A stretch of DNA of 64,000 nucleotides from Acidobacteriota bacterium (GCA_016713675.1 JADJOS010000005.1:434001-498000), one strand, 5' to 3'. Counted from the first letter of the stretch, positions 25,965 through 35,294 are shown. Numbers and translations are program-made. Notes: a model not told the origin generated them from the letters alone.

Positions 25965-27565
25965 TATTCGTGGTCCTCCGTCTGGCCGGAATTAGTGCCC
26001 GAAGCGGTGTTCAAAACATTGATGTTTCTAAATCTCGCCGGCGGGCAGCCATGTGAAACGGCATTTGACTGCCCAGGTTCACCTTTGCCATCGTTTGCCG
26101 AGCCGGGAATTTCATAGGTCGACCGACCGCCAAGGCCGTCAAGCGAGCCCCAGAAATCGGTCGTTCTTGACTGATACGCAACATCGCGGAGCATACCGGC
26201 TACCTTACCGTTCTTGATCTCCCAAAATGTCTGGCCGCCGAACTGGAAATTGTATCGCTGCTGATCTATCGAATAACTGCCGCGGCCGTAGATCAAAATG
26301 CCTTTATCGACACCGGCTATTAGATCGTCCTGCGTAACATTTTCCTTTGATGGTGTCAGTGAAACGTTCGGCATTCGAGGAAATGGCACGCTGCCCCAGC
26401 TATCGGCGTGCAGACAGCCGTAGGACTTTGATTTTCCTACGAGTTTTGCAGTATCGCGAGTCGTCTGCCAATCGACAAAAACACCATCTTTCACAAGGTG
26501 CCAACTCTGTCCCGGGACCGCTTCGTCGTCATAACCGACGGTCGCCATCCCTTGCGGCTGAATACGGTCCGCAACAAAATTGACCATCTTTGATCCGAAC
26601 TGCAATTTGCCTGTCTTTTCAGGTGTTAGGAAGCTTGTGCCGGCATAATTTGCTTCCCACAGTAACGCACGGTCGAGTTCGGTGGGATGACCAACTGACT
26701 CATGGATCGTCAGGAAAAGATGTGACGGATGGAGAACGAGGTCGAATTTTCCGGGCGTTACCGATGGCGCAAAGAGTTTCATGACCGCATGTTCAGCCGC
26801 GGTTTTTGCCTCGGATACCCAATCGTGTTTAGTGACGTATTCAAAGCCAATCTGCTGTGCCTCACGAAGGGAGTTTACCGACTGGAAATCCCCTGTAGTA
26901 CGATTCGTCGCTGTCGTGCTAAAGCTGGGATTTGTTCGGATTATGTACTGCTCCACACGCGATCCGTCCGATGTAGCGAGGTATTTTTGTTCGTTTACAC
27001 AGCCAAGTGAAGAATTCACGAAGCTTATTCCTTTTACGGCAAGTGCCGCTTCATTGATCCTCAACAGCATCCCCACCTTTTCGTCGATCGGTACGTCAAA
27101 AGGGTCTTTTTCAAATGAACTCTTCCATGTGGTCACGACCTTTGGGGTCGGGACTAGCTCGATCTTTTTGCGCGTGATGGTCGAGTTGGCCTTCGCTATT
27201 GCTGCGGCCTCGGTGGTGACTCGTTTGACCTCGTCGACAGTCAGGATCGGGCTTCCGGCAAATCCCCATGTGCCGTTGATCAGCACGCGAACACCAAATC
27301 CGAAATTCTGCCCGCTCGAAACGTTCAGAACCTGCCGTTCGCGCGTATTTACGGCTTCGATGCGATAACGGTTTATTCGGATATCGGCATAACTGGCGCC
27401 AAGTTTCTTCGCGGTCGCGAGAGCGGCGTCCGCGAGGGCATCTTTGTTAACATCGGCAAAGAATGCTGTCGACGCCTGAGCCCCATACATCCATGACGGC
27501 AAGATCGCGGCGCCACCCATAGCGACACCTGCGGCTTTTAGAAATTCACGTCGAGAAAATGACAT
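25964..27565 (-). CDS. tldD: TldD-family metallopeptidase with Tat signal
   Basis: 533 residues. The N-terminus MSFSRREFLKAAGVAMGGAA is a twin-arginine signal (SRREFLK) followed by a hydrophobic run, so the protein is predicted to be exported folded, unlike cytosolic E. coli TldD. The zinc motif HESVGH (HExxxH) is at residues 288-293, followed by PTELDRALLWEANYAGTSFL as in TldD. Family knowledge places the active site in TldD and makes TldE the partner. The partner gene follows by a one-base overlap but has no signal, so co-export of the pair is possible. Substrate is not known. Confidence 0.9.
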   Translation of the reverse strand: MSFSRREFLKAAGVAMGGAAILPSWMYGAQASTAFFADVNKDALADAALATAKKLGASYADIRINRYRIEAVNTRERQVLNVSSGQNFGFGVRVLINGTWGFAGSPILTVDEVKRVTTEAAAIAKANSTITRKKIELVPTPKVVTTWKSSFEKDPFDVPIDEKVGMLLRINEAALAVKGISFVNSSLGCVNEQKYLATSDGSRVEQYIIRTNPSFSTTATNRTTGDFQSVNSLREAQQIGFEYVTKHDWVSEAKTAAEHAVMKLFAPSVTPGKFDLVLHPSHLFLTIHESVGHPTELDRALLWEANYAGTSFLTPEKTGKLQFGSKMVNFVADRIQPQGMATVGYDDEAVPGQSWHLVKDGVFVDWQTTRDTAKLVGKSKSYGCLHADSWGSVPFPRMPNVSLTPSKENVTQDDLIAGVDKGILIYGRGSYSIDQQRYNFQFGGQTFWEIKNGKVAGMLRDVAYQSRTTDFWGSLDGLGGRSTYEIPGSANDGKGEPGQSNAVSHGCPPARFRNINVLNTASGTNSGQTEDHE

Positions 27566-27849
27566 CTCTCCCTCACTTTTTGGTCAGAAATAGAACTGGT
27601 CGGTGACGTGATTGTAAGCGTTTCGATTCACCTATGTCAAGAATTTTGGCCCGCTGGCATTTCATGTAACAACATTGCCATCTAATATCTTCGAAATATA
27701 GTGGTCGTGCGCTCTGGATCGGGCTCACAGGTTTGGCTGGGACGACTTTGACAGTCAGCATCGACGGCTTGTCGAAAGCGATTGTTTGGAGGGTGCGGAG
27801 TTTTACTGCATCTCTGCGTAGATTTTCGTAGTTCCGCGGTTCACGGATA

Positions 27850-27880
27850 AGCCAATTCTTCCCACATACGCTAATTGGCT
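27850..27880. promoter_or_regulatory. inverted repeat upstream of the sigma-54 promoter (candidate enhancer site)
   Basis: AGCCAATT (27850-27857) and AATTGGCT (27873-27880) form a perfect 8-bp inverted repeat with 15 bases between. It lies 21 bases before the -24 element and could bind a dimeric activator. The distance is short for a classical sigma-54 enhancer, so the assignment is tentative. Confidence 0.4.
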
Positions 27881-27901
27881 GTTATAAGGCCCGCTTTCTG
27901 A

Positions 27902-27917
27902 TGGCACACCTCTTGCA
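27902..27917 (+). promoter_or_regulatory. sigma-54 (-24/-12) promoter of the PFOR module
   Basis: TGGCAC (27902-27907), five bases, then TTGCA (27913-27917). This matches the sigma-54 consensus TGGCAC-N5-TTGCA with correct GG-to-GC spacing of 12. It lies 49 bases before the ATG at 27966, with the predicted start of transcription near 27928. The operon would need an AAA+ enhancer-binding activator; none is encoded in the window. Confidence 0.8.
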
Positions 27918-27965
27918 GATTGGACCGATTGTTGGTTCGAACCCAATATGTGATGGAAAACTCAA

Positions 27966-29606
27966 ATGACGCAACTTAAAGGCGATCTCACCGCTCAGGC
28001 GGATCTCAAAACTCATGGTGCGGGCACTGGGCCCGTACGAAAACGAAGGCCGGTATACGTTGATTTTCTTCCGCCATGCAATCAAGCATGTCCGGCTGGC
28101 GAGGATATACAGGCTTGGCTTGACCTGGCTCAGGCCGGAAAGTACTTCGAAGCCTGGCAGAAACTCACCGAGGATAACCCTCTCGCTGCAGTTCACGGCC
28201 GAGTATGCTATCACCCGTGCGAAAGTGCGTGCAACCGGGGATCGATCGACACATCGGTGAGTATCCACTCGGTCGAACGATTCCTCGGTGACATGGCGAT
28301 CTCACAAAATTGGAAGTTTGCCTCGCCGAAAATGCGGACCGGAAAACGAATACTTGTGATCGGAGCCGGCCCGAGCGGCCTTTCGGCGTCGTATCATCTT
28401 GCTCGACTCGGTCACAGTGTCACGATCTATGAGGCTGGCCCCATGGCCGGCGGAATGATGAACTTCGGCATTCCTGCGTATCGATTGCCTCGTAATGTGC
28501 TGAGGGCCGAGATCAAACGAATCGAAGATCTCGGGGTGCAGATCAGGCTTGATAAAAAGGTTGTTGACGTTATGGCGGAAAAGGCGGAAGGGAACTTTGA
28601 CGCCGTCTTTATCGCGATCGGTGCCCACATAGGTAAAAAGACCGACATCCCAGCGAGAGATGCCAGCAAAATTCTGGACGCTGTCACGTTCTTAAGGGAC
28701 GTTGAACTGGGAAATAAGCCAAACATCGGCCGCCGCGTAGCCATTTACGGCGGAGGCAATACAGCAATGGATGCCGCACGGACGGCGAAGCGTCTAGGTG
28801 CGGAAGAGGCCCTAATTATTTACCGACGCGACCGTGAGCATATGCCGGCACATGATTTTGAGGCCGACGAGGCCTTGAGCGAAGGTATCAAGATCCATTG
28901 GCTCACCACTATCAAAGATCTTGATGAATCATCGTTAACTGTTGAACGAATGGAGATCGTCGACGGAAAGCCGGTCCCAACCGGCGAACTCGAAACTCTT
29001 GCCGCTGATTCGGTGATCCTTGCCCTGGGCCAGGCGACCGAGACAGGATTTCTCGAGGGTGTCGACGGTATTGAATTCGATAGTGACGGTACCGTGATCG
29101 TCGACAGGCAAATGATGACAGGCTCTCCGGGCATCTTTGCCGGAGGCGATATGGTCCCGAGCGAACGAACTGTGACGATCGCGACCGGGCACGGAAGAAA
29201 AGCAGCCCGCAATATCGATGCGTGGCTGGATAAACGTACTTTCGAGAAAAAGCCGAACAATCCGCTGCTTACGGTTGACCAGCTGCACGTCTGGTATCGA
29301 ACAAAGGCGGATGCTGCCGAGCAGCCGCATATCGAGCCCGAAACTGCCGTGAAAGGCTTCGACGAGATCGTCGTCGGCCTTTCAGAGGACGAAGCCCGTT
29401 ATGAAGCACAACGCTGCTATTCCTGCGGCAATTGCTTTGAATGTGACGGCTGTTTTGGTTCCTGCCCGGAGGATGCCGTCATCAAGCTAGGTACCGGCCT
29501 GCGATATAGATTCGATTACGATCTTTGTACAGGCTGCGGAACATGTTACGAACAATGCCCATGTCACGCGATCGACCTCATCGGAGAACCGGAGGCAGCA
29601 ATATGA
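27966..29606 (+). CDS. GltD-like NAD(P)H oxidoreductase with ferredoxin domain (PFOR partner)
   Basis: 546-residue paralogue of the protein at 19208. N-terminal Fe-S cysteines (PPCNQACPAGEDIQ and GRVCYHPCESACNRG), FAD site LVIGAGPSGLSASYHLAR near residue 120, and NAD(P)H site YGGGNTAMDAARTAKRLG near 265 are present. The C-terminus has two [4Fe-4S] motifs, CYSCGNCFECDGCFGSCPED (variant) and CTGCGTCYEQCP. The ATG of the PFOR gene overlaps its stop (ATGA). It should shuttle electrons between NAD(P)H and ferredoxin or PFOR. The C-terminal Fe-S layout differs from the 19208 protein, so the two are tuned to different oxidoreductases. Promoter is sigma-54 type. Confidence 0.87.
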   Translation: MTQLKGDLTAQADLKTHGAGTGPVRKRRPVYVDFLPPCNQACPAGEDIQAWLDLAQAGKYFEAWQKLTEDNPLAAVHGRVCYHPCESACNRGSIDTSVSIHSVERFLGDMAISQNWKFASPKMRTGKRILVIGAGPSGLSASYHLARLGHSVTIYEAGPMAGGMMNFGIPAYRLPRNVLRAEIKRIEDLGVQIRLDKKVVDVMAEKAEGNFDAVFIAIGAHIGKKTDIPARDASKILDAVTFLRDVELGNKPNIGRRVAIYGGGNTAMDAARTAKRLGAEEALIIYRRDREHMPAHDFEADEALSEGIKIHWLTTIKDLDESSLTVERMEIVDGKPVPTGELETLAADSVILALGQATETGFLEGVDGIEFDSDGTVIVDRQMMTGSPGIFAGGDMVPSERTVTIATGHGRKAARNIDAWLDKRTFEKKPNNPLLTVDQLHVWYRTKADAAEQPHIEPETAVKGFDEIVVGLSEDEARYEAQRCYSCGNCFECDGCFGSCPEDAVIKLGTGLRYRFDYDLCTGCGTCYEQCPCHAIDLIGEPEAAI

Positions 29607-32600
29607 ATTCCCAACTAAAACACCATCCGGTAACGCTTGACGGAAATGAGGCTGCTGTTCATGTTGCATATCGCATCAACGAAGTATGTGCGATCTATCC
29701 GATCACACCTTCGTCGGCAATGGCCGAATTTGCCGATGAATGGGCCGCGAAGGACATAAAGAACATCTGGGGAAATATTCCAGATGTGATCGAAATGCAA
29801 AGCGAGGGCGGTGCCGCAGGAACCGTCCACGGAGCATTGCAGACAGGCTCATTGACGACAACATTCACCGCATCACAAGGACTGATGCTGATGTTGCCAA
29901 ATATGTACAAGATCGCCGGCGAGTTGACGTCGACCGTCTTTCACGTGGCGGCAAGATCGCTCGCGGCACAGGGTTTGTCGATCTTCGGCGACCATCAGGA
30001 TGTGATGGCCGCGCGAACCACCGGATTTGCATTGCTGGCGTCTGCGAGCGTTCAAGAGGCTCACGACATGGCTCTTATCGCACAGGCGACAACGCTCAGA
30101 TCGCGAATTCCATTTATTCATTTCTTTGACGGATTCAGAACATCCCATGAAGTAAATAAAATAGATCTCATTTCAGATGCCGATATTCGGGCGATGATCG
30201 ACGACGAACTCGTTTTTGAACATCGCGGGCGAGCTTTGAATCCGGATAACCCCTTCATTCGCGGCACGGCGCAGAATCCTGATGTGTATTTCCAGGGACG
30301 CGAAACCGTAAATTCGTTCTATGCCGCAGTTCCATCGATCCTGAAGGAGGAGATGCGGAAGTTTGCGAAGCTTACCGGCAGGGAATATTCACCGGTCAAG
30401 TATTATGGTGCACCGAATGCCGAGAACGTGATCGTTATAATGGGTTCGGGCGTGGAAACAACATCGGAAACGGCCGCGTTTCTCGCACAGAAAGGCGAAA
30501 AAGTCGGAGTACTTCAGATCTCGCTTTATCGCCCGTTTCCCGACGACGACTTCATCGCTGCGTTGCCCGCCTCGGTCCGTAAGATCTCTGTTCTCGACCG
30601 GACAAAAGAGTCCGGAGCATCCGGCGAACCACTGTATCAGGACGTTATGATCACGCTGATGGAAGCTGTTTCCGGCGGGAAGTTGGCTCAGATGCCGCTA
30701 GTTGTAGGCGGCCGATATGGCCTATCGTCCAAAGAGTTTACGCCGGCAATGGTCAAGGCTGTTTACGACGAATTGTCCCGATCGAAACCAAAAAATCATT
30801 TCACGGTCGGCATTATCGATGATGTCGGGATGACGAGCATTGACGTAGACAACAGTTTCAGACTTGATGAGTCGGATTGGACCCAGGCTCTGTTTTTCGG
30901 GCTCGGATCGGATGGAACCGTCGGAGCGAATAAGAACAGCATCAAGATAATTGGCGAGAACACAGACCATTCGGCACAGGGCTATTTTGTTTACGATTCG
31001 AAAAAATCCGGGGCCAAGACCGTCTCACACCTTCGTTTTGGCACCAAACCTATCAAGGCTCCGTATCTGATCTCGTCTGCCGATTTTATTGCTTGCCATC
31101 AATTCAATTTTCTCGAGAAGGAAGAGATGTTGTCGCTCGCCAAGCCGGGCGCGACGTTCCTTCTTAATAGCCCGTATCCGCACGACGAGGTCTGGGACAA
31201 CATCCCGCTCGCCGTGCAGCGGGCTATCATTGATAAGAAGATCAAGCTATATGTGATCGACGCTGATGACGTGGCGAGTAAGACCGGAATGGCGGCCCGC
31301 ATCAACACGATCATGCAGACCTGTTTCTTTGCTCTCTCGGGCGTGCTGCCGCCGGACGAAGCGATCGCCCAGATCAAGAAAGCGATCGAAAAGACCTATC
31401 TCAAAAAGGGGCAGGCGATAGTCGATAAGAATTTTAATGCGGTCGACCAGACGCTGGAGAACCTTTTCGAGGTCGAGATCCCGCAAAATACCAATGCCCT
31501 GGAAGGAAATGCGGCCGGCATGTCACCAAGAGCTCCGGAGTTCGTCCGTACGGTTACGCAGATGATGATTAGCGGCAGGGGCGACAGTATACCAGTCAGC
31601 GCTCTTCCAATTGACGGAACCTATCCGAGCGGCACTTCTAAGTGGGAAAAACGGAACGTTTCAAGCCGCGTTGCTGTATGGGAACCGGATCTATGCATTC
31701 AATGCGGGAACTGCAGTTTCGTCTGCCCTCACAGCGTGATCCGGGCTAAGTTCTTTCACAAGGACCATTTGAGGGAGGCTCCTGACGGTTTCAAATACTC
31801 GCCGATCAACGCCCGTGGTTTTCCGGAAACAAAATATTCACTGAACGTGTATCTGGAGGATTGCACCGGATGTAATCTTTGTTATGAGGTCTGTCCGGTC
31901 GATGCTCCGGGCGAGAACGAAAAGCGGGCGATAAACATGGCAGATAAGGCCGTAAACCTCGAACCCGATCGTGATAATATTCGCTTCTTCGAGCTCTTGC
32001 CGCAGAACAATAAACCGGAAGTTGATTTTTCGACGGTTCACGGAGTTCAGTTTCTTGAACCGTATTTTGAATTTTCCGGAGCGTGTGCCGGCTGCGGCGA
32101 GACACCGTATATAAAGGTTCTTACCCAATTGTTCGGCGATCGCCTCTTGGTCGCTAACGCGACCGGATGTTCTTCGATCTACGGCGGCAATTTGCCGACA
32201 ACTCCATGGACTTCAAATTCTCTCGGGAAAGGGCCGGCGTGGTCAAATTCGCTTTTTGAGGACAATGCCGAGTTCGGCCTGGGAATGCGTCTGACGGCCG
32301 ACAAACAGCTGGGAACTGCACACCAGCTGCTGGAAATATTACGGCCGGAACTTGGGGATGACCTGGTCGACGAGTTGAAAGATGCTCCTCAGCGGCTCGA
32401 AAGCGAGATCCTGCAGCAGCGGTTACGAGTTGCCGAACTGAAGGTAAAACTCGCAAAACTAGATAGCACCGAGGCAAAGCATCTGATGTCGGTTGCAGAC
32501 CAGTTGGTCCATCGCAGCGTTTGGCTTATCGGCGGTGATGGTTGGGCATACGATATTGGTTCGGGCGGGCTGGACCATGCATTGGCGACGGGGCGAAATA

Positions 32601-33181
32601 TCAACATTCTCGTCCTCGATACAGAGGTCTATTCCAATACCGGAGGTCAAATGTCCAAAGCGACGCCGACAGCTGCGTCTGCCAAGTTTGCCGCGGCAGG
32701 AAAGCGTGTTGGCAAGAAGGATCTGGCACTTCAGGCAATTTCGTACGGGAACGTGTATGTCGCACAGATCGCAATGGGTGCAAATCCGCAGCAAACCCTA
32801 CTCGCACTTCGCGAGGCGGAAGCATACGATGGCCCGTCGCTCATACTTGCATACAGCCATTGCATCGCTCATGGCATCGATATGGAAAAAGGGCTTAATC
32901 AACAAAAACTAGCGGTTGCGAGCGGTTACTGGCCGCTTATCCGATACAATCCGATCCTGCGAAAGAACGATCAGAATCCATTCGTTCTCGATTCGCCAAA
33001 ACCGTTGATACCGCTCCGGGATTACGCCTATAACGAACTGCGTTACAAGGTGCTGACCCAGACCTCACCGGTCGAGGCGGAGCGGTTGATGGTACTCGCC
33101 CAAGAGATCGTTGATCTTCGCTGGAAGACATACGAGGAAATGGCCGGATTTGGAGCTAGCTCGTTCCAGCCGGTTTTCTGA
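29603..33181 (+). CDS. nifJ: pyruvate:ferredoxin (flavodoxin) oxidoreductase
   Basis: 1192 residues, the usual length of one-chain PFOR. Domains in order: pyrimidine-binding (GNEAAVHVAYRINEVCAIYP then ITPSSAMAEFADEW), a transketolase-C-like part, the gamma domain (ALFFGLGSDGTVGANKNSIK), two [4Fe-4S] motifs (CIQCGNCSFVCP and CTGCNLCYEVCP), and the TPP domain (CAGCGETPYIKVL, GDGWAYDIGSGGLDHALATG). It splits pyruvate plus CoA to acetyl-CoA, CO2 and reduced ferredoxin in the cytosol. The ATG at 29603 has GGAGG at 29591; the frame extends back to 29525 but that part overlaps the upstream gene. Confidence 0.93.
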   Translation: MNSQLKHHPVTLDGNEAAVHVAYRINEVCAIYPITPSSAMAEFADEWAAKDIKNIWGNIPDVIEMQSEGGAAGTVHGALQTGSLTTTFTASQGLMLMLPNMYKIAGELTSTVFHVAARSLAAQGLSIFGDHQDVMAARTTGFALLASASVQEAHDMALIAQATTLRSRIPFIHFFDGFRTSHEVNKIDLISDADIRAMIDDELVFEHRGRALNPDNPFIRGTAQNPDVYFQGRETVNSFYAAVPSILKEEMRKFAKLTGREYSPVKYYGAPNAENVIVIMGSGVETTSETAAFLAQKGEKVGVLQISLYRPFPDDDFIAALPASVRKISVLDRTKESGASGEPLYQDVMITLMEAVSGGKLAQMPLVVGGRYGLSSKEFTPAMVKAVYDELSRSKPKNHFTVGIIDDVGMTSIDVDNSFRLDESDWTQALFFGLGSDGTVGANKNSIKIIGENTDHSAQGYFVYDSKKSGAKTVSHLRFGTKPIKAPYLISSADFIACHQFNFLEKEEMLSLAKPGATFLLNSPYPHDEVWDNIPLAVQRAIIDKKIKLYVIDADDVASKTGMAARINTIMQTCFFALSGVLPPDEAIAQIKKAIEKTYLKKGQAIVDKNFNAVDQTLENLFEVEIPQNTNALEGNAAGMSPRAPEFVRTVTQMMISGRGDSIPVSALPIDGTYPSGTSKWEKRNVSSRVAVWEPDLCIQCGNCSFVCPHSVIRAKFFHKDHLREAPDGFKYSPINARGFPETKYSLNVYLEDCTGCNLCYEVCPVDAPGENEKRAINMADKAVNLEPDRDNIRFFELLPQNNKPEVDFSTVHGVQFLEPYFEFSGACAGCGETPYIKVLTQLFGDRLLVANATGCSSIYGGNLPTTPWTSNSLGKGPAWSNSLFEDNAEFGLGMRLTADKQLGTAHQLLEILRPELGDDLVDELKDAPQRLESEILQQRLRVAELKVKLAKLDSTEAKHLMSVADQLVHRSVWLIGGDGWAYDIGSGGLDHALATGRNINILVLDTEVYSNTGGQMSKATPTAASAKFAAAGKRVGKKDLALQAISYGNVYVAQIAMGANPQQTLLALREAEAYDGPSLILAYSHCIAHGIDMEKGLNQQKLAVASGYWPLIRYNPILRKNDQNPFVLDSPKPLIPLRDYAYNELRYKVLTQTSPVEAERLMVLAQEIVDLRWKTYEEMAGFGASSFQPVF

Positions 33182-33335
33182 ACGAGAGAGTATCCGGAGT
33201 TCGAATGAGTGGAAAGTCGAACCGCCGCAATTTGCGGCCATAAGGGCTATTCGTGAGTTCCGTTCAACAGTTTTTCGAAGATCGATCGCACTTTGTGTTA
33301 CCATTGTCCCGAATTCACAATTGGACTTAACTAAT

Positions 33336-33719
33336 ATGAAGAAACTAAGCGGTTTGGCGTTGATATTATCGTGCCTTCAACTCTTGTCAGTGTCAGTTAT
33401 GGCCCAACGGCGTAACGACGATCCGGCGGCCGCCTGCGGTGCTGCGGGCTGCGGTATTATCGTATGGCTGATCATGATGGTCGTGATCTTCGGGATCGCG
33501 ATCGGCGTGATCGTGTTCATTGTCAAATGGATCGGCAAGGATGCGACTTCGCGCGGCATGCCAAACGCCCAGTCGATGAAATGGCTAGGTCTGTTGGGTC
33601 TTCTGGGGTTGATAATTTATCTGCTTCAGCGGCCCCAAGGCAACATGTTCCCATGCCCGCATTGCGGAAAGCCGAGAATGCAAGGTTTGCCGCAGTGTCC
33701 GGCCTGCTATCAGCCATAA
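33336..33719 (+). CDS. membrane protein with C-terminal zinc ribbon
   Basis: 127 residues. A signal peptide (MKKLSGLALILSCLQLLSVS to VMAQ) is followed by a low-complexity RRNDDPAAACGAAGC stretch, a membrane segment (IVWLIMMVVIFGIAIGVIVF), a second hydrophobic stretch (WLGLLGLLGLIIYLLQ) and a zinc-ribbon-like tail CPHCGKPRMQGLPQCPAC. Its stop is immediately followed by the yidD start (TAA then ATG), so the two are coupled. The start at 33336 is chosen because the signal peptide begins there. Function unknown; the ribbon could sit on either side of the membrane. Confidence 0.65.
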   Translation: MKKLSGLALILSCLQLLSVSVMAQRRNDDPAAACGAAGCGIIVWLIMMVVIFGIAIGVIVFIVKWIGKDATSRGMPNAQSMKWLGLLGLLGLIIYLLQRPQGNMFPCPHCGKPRMQGLPQCPACYQP

Positions 33720-34031
33720 ATGAGCGTTTGGAAAAAACGAGTCTTGGCCGGAGCGGCTTTCGTCGCTCTGCTTTTGATTGCCGACACCCTGCGTTCGCCC
33801 GAGAAACAGGCAACAGCAAGCATCTATATAGGTTCTGTCCATCTTTACCAGAGCTACGGCCGTCCGATGCTTGAGGGTGTGGTAGCTTGCCGATATCGTC
33901 CGACCTGCTCGGACTATTCGATCGAGGCGGTCGAACGGTTTGGCATCGCACGGGGCCTTTATTTGACGGTTATCCGTGTTTATTCATGTGACGAAAGCGT
34001 TCCGATGGGAACTGTCAATGAACCTATTTAA
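33720..34031 (+). CDS. yidD: YidD-family membrane protein insertion factor
   Basis: 103 residues with an N-terminal hydrophobic segment, then the YidD core: LYQSYGRPMLEGVVACRYRP, TCSDYSIEAVERFGIARGLY, and a shortened C-terminus (VIRVYSCDESVPMGTVNEPI). YidD proteins sit at the inner face of the membrane near YidC and aid insertion. Here the gene is not in the rpmH-rnpA-yidC locus but directly behind a zinc-ribbon membrane protein. Confidence 0.8.
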   Translation: MSVWKKRVLAGAAFVALLLIADTLRSPEKQATASIYIGSVHLYQSYGRPMLEGVVACRYRPTCSDYSIEAVERFGIARGLYLTVIRVYSCDESVPMGTVNEPI

Positions 34032-34040
34032 TTACGACTT

Positions 34041-35294
34041 ATGAGGATCAGAATATCGTTCTTTATATTTACACTGCTTATAGGTGGCGCGTCGGCAGTT
34101 AAGATCAATGCGGCCAAATGTTCGGATGGGAATGGCCCGGTCGCGGCATTGATCAAGAACGGCACCGACGCACCGTCAAAAACTCCTCTTATACTTATCC
34201 ATGGAATTCAGGCGACGACGGACGGTTCCAATGTCGACGCCGACAATAAGTCTTGGACAGAATTTATCAAGCTTTTCAATTCCAAAGATTCGCAGCTCAA
34301 TGGTCGATTTGCATTGTACCTATTTCAATACTGCAGCGACCGCGAACCTGTCTCCGTGATCGGAAACAGGCTCAGAGACCTTATCGATCAGAAGATCCCC
34401 GACCGGCCGCACGTTATCGTTGCACATAGTATGGGAGGCCTGATCGCCAAATCATATATGGGCCGCACCGAGCACAACCGTGGTCTCTGGAAGGGCAAAA
34501 AGGGTGGCGACACCGTGTCGGCACTGATAACCCTTGCGACACCTCATCATGGTACGCCGGGTGCAAATGATCCCGGCACAATGAAACACTTGGTTCCGGA
34601 CAAATTCGAGGCGATCTATAACGGCGTACAGCAGTATTATTGGCGTGCGGAAAAAGGATCGGTTCGTTCGCCGTCGTTACCGAATCGATCCGATCTTCGC
34701 TGGGATAATTTTGATGGAAAGCTTGATATTTCAACGAAAGATGTGAATACAGATCTAGCCGCAAGCAATACCGCCTTCGGCCCATACGCATCAAAACTAA
34801 TTGCCTACGGCGGAACTGCGCAATCGACCCTATCTGCGATCGAAACAGCGTCTATGCTGTTCGAGACAAAATTTGGAAGCGGCAAGCCGATGGATGAACA
34901 TCGCTTGCTGACCCTTGCAAACATCGGCCTCGTCAACGGCCTCGACCGTCATTTCGGTGATGCCGACGGACTCGTGCCGCTCGTTAGTTCGCTTTTTTGC
35001 GATCAGGAAGGTACTCGAACTGATTCGCGGCCGGTAAATTGGATATGTTCATCCGCTGTCCGTGTTCGCCGGTTCGAACCGGGAAACGGAGGCGAGCTGC
35101 CTCAAGCCCAACTGCCGGACAAACAAACTCTTAGCATTTTCCGCAATGGCCGTGGCTTTGACCACCTCGATATGCTAATGAATCAGACGGTGCTTAGATA
35201 CGTGATCAGCGATCTCGCCGCCTTGCCGTCTTCGCCATCGATAAAGCAGCCGCAATCGACTAAAAAGCCCGTAATAACGAGGCGAACCAAATAA
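34041..35294 (+). CDS. secreted alpha/beta-hydrolase (lipase/PGAP1-like)
   Basis: 417 residues with a short signal peptide (ending GGASAVKINA). The alpha/beta-hydrolase features are LILIHGIQATTDG (oxyanion side), VAHSMGGLIAKSY with the nucleophile Ser about residue 130, and LATPHHGTPGAN, followed by the His region near DRHFGDADGLVPL. The pattern resembles triacylglycerol lipases and PGAP1/DUF676 proteins that act on lipid esters. The C-terminal 40 residues are basic and disordered. It starts 9 bases after yidD, so it may be co-transcribed; no direct link in function is known. Confidence 0.75.
   Translation: MRIRISFFIFTLLIGGASAVKINAAKCSDGNGPVAALIKNGTDAPSKTPLILIHGIQATTDGSNVDADNKSWTEFIKLFNSKDSQLNGRFALYLFQYCSDREPVSVIGNRLRDLIDQKIPDRPHVIVAHSMGGLIAKSYMGRTEHNRGLWKGKKGGDTVSALITLATPHHGTPGANDPGTMKHLVPDKFEAIYNGVQQYYWRAEKGSVRSPSLPNRSDLRWDNFDGKLDISTKDVNTDLAASNTAFGPYASKLIAYGGTAQSTLSAIETASMLFETKFGSGKPMDEHRLLTLANIGLVNGLDRHFGDADGLVPLVSSLFCDQEGTRTDSRPVNWICSSAVRVRRFEPGNGGELPQAQLPDKQTLSIFRNGRGFDHLDMLMNQTVLRYVISDLAALPSSPSIKQPQSTKKPVITRRTK

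Noticed and set aside
29525..29602. Upstream extension of the PFOR frame
   Set aside because: It overlaps the end of the flavoprotein gene; the ATG at 29603 has a good ribosome site and the usual PFOR N-terminus.
33224..33238. Hairpin GCCGC-AATTT-GCGGC after the PFOR gene as a terminator
   Set aside because: Only a short stem and no T-run follow.
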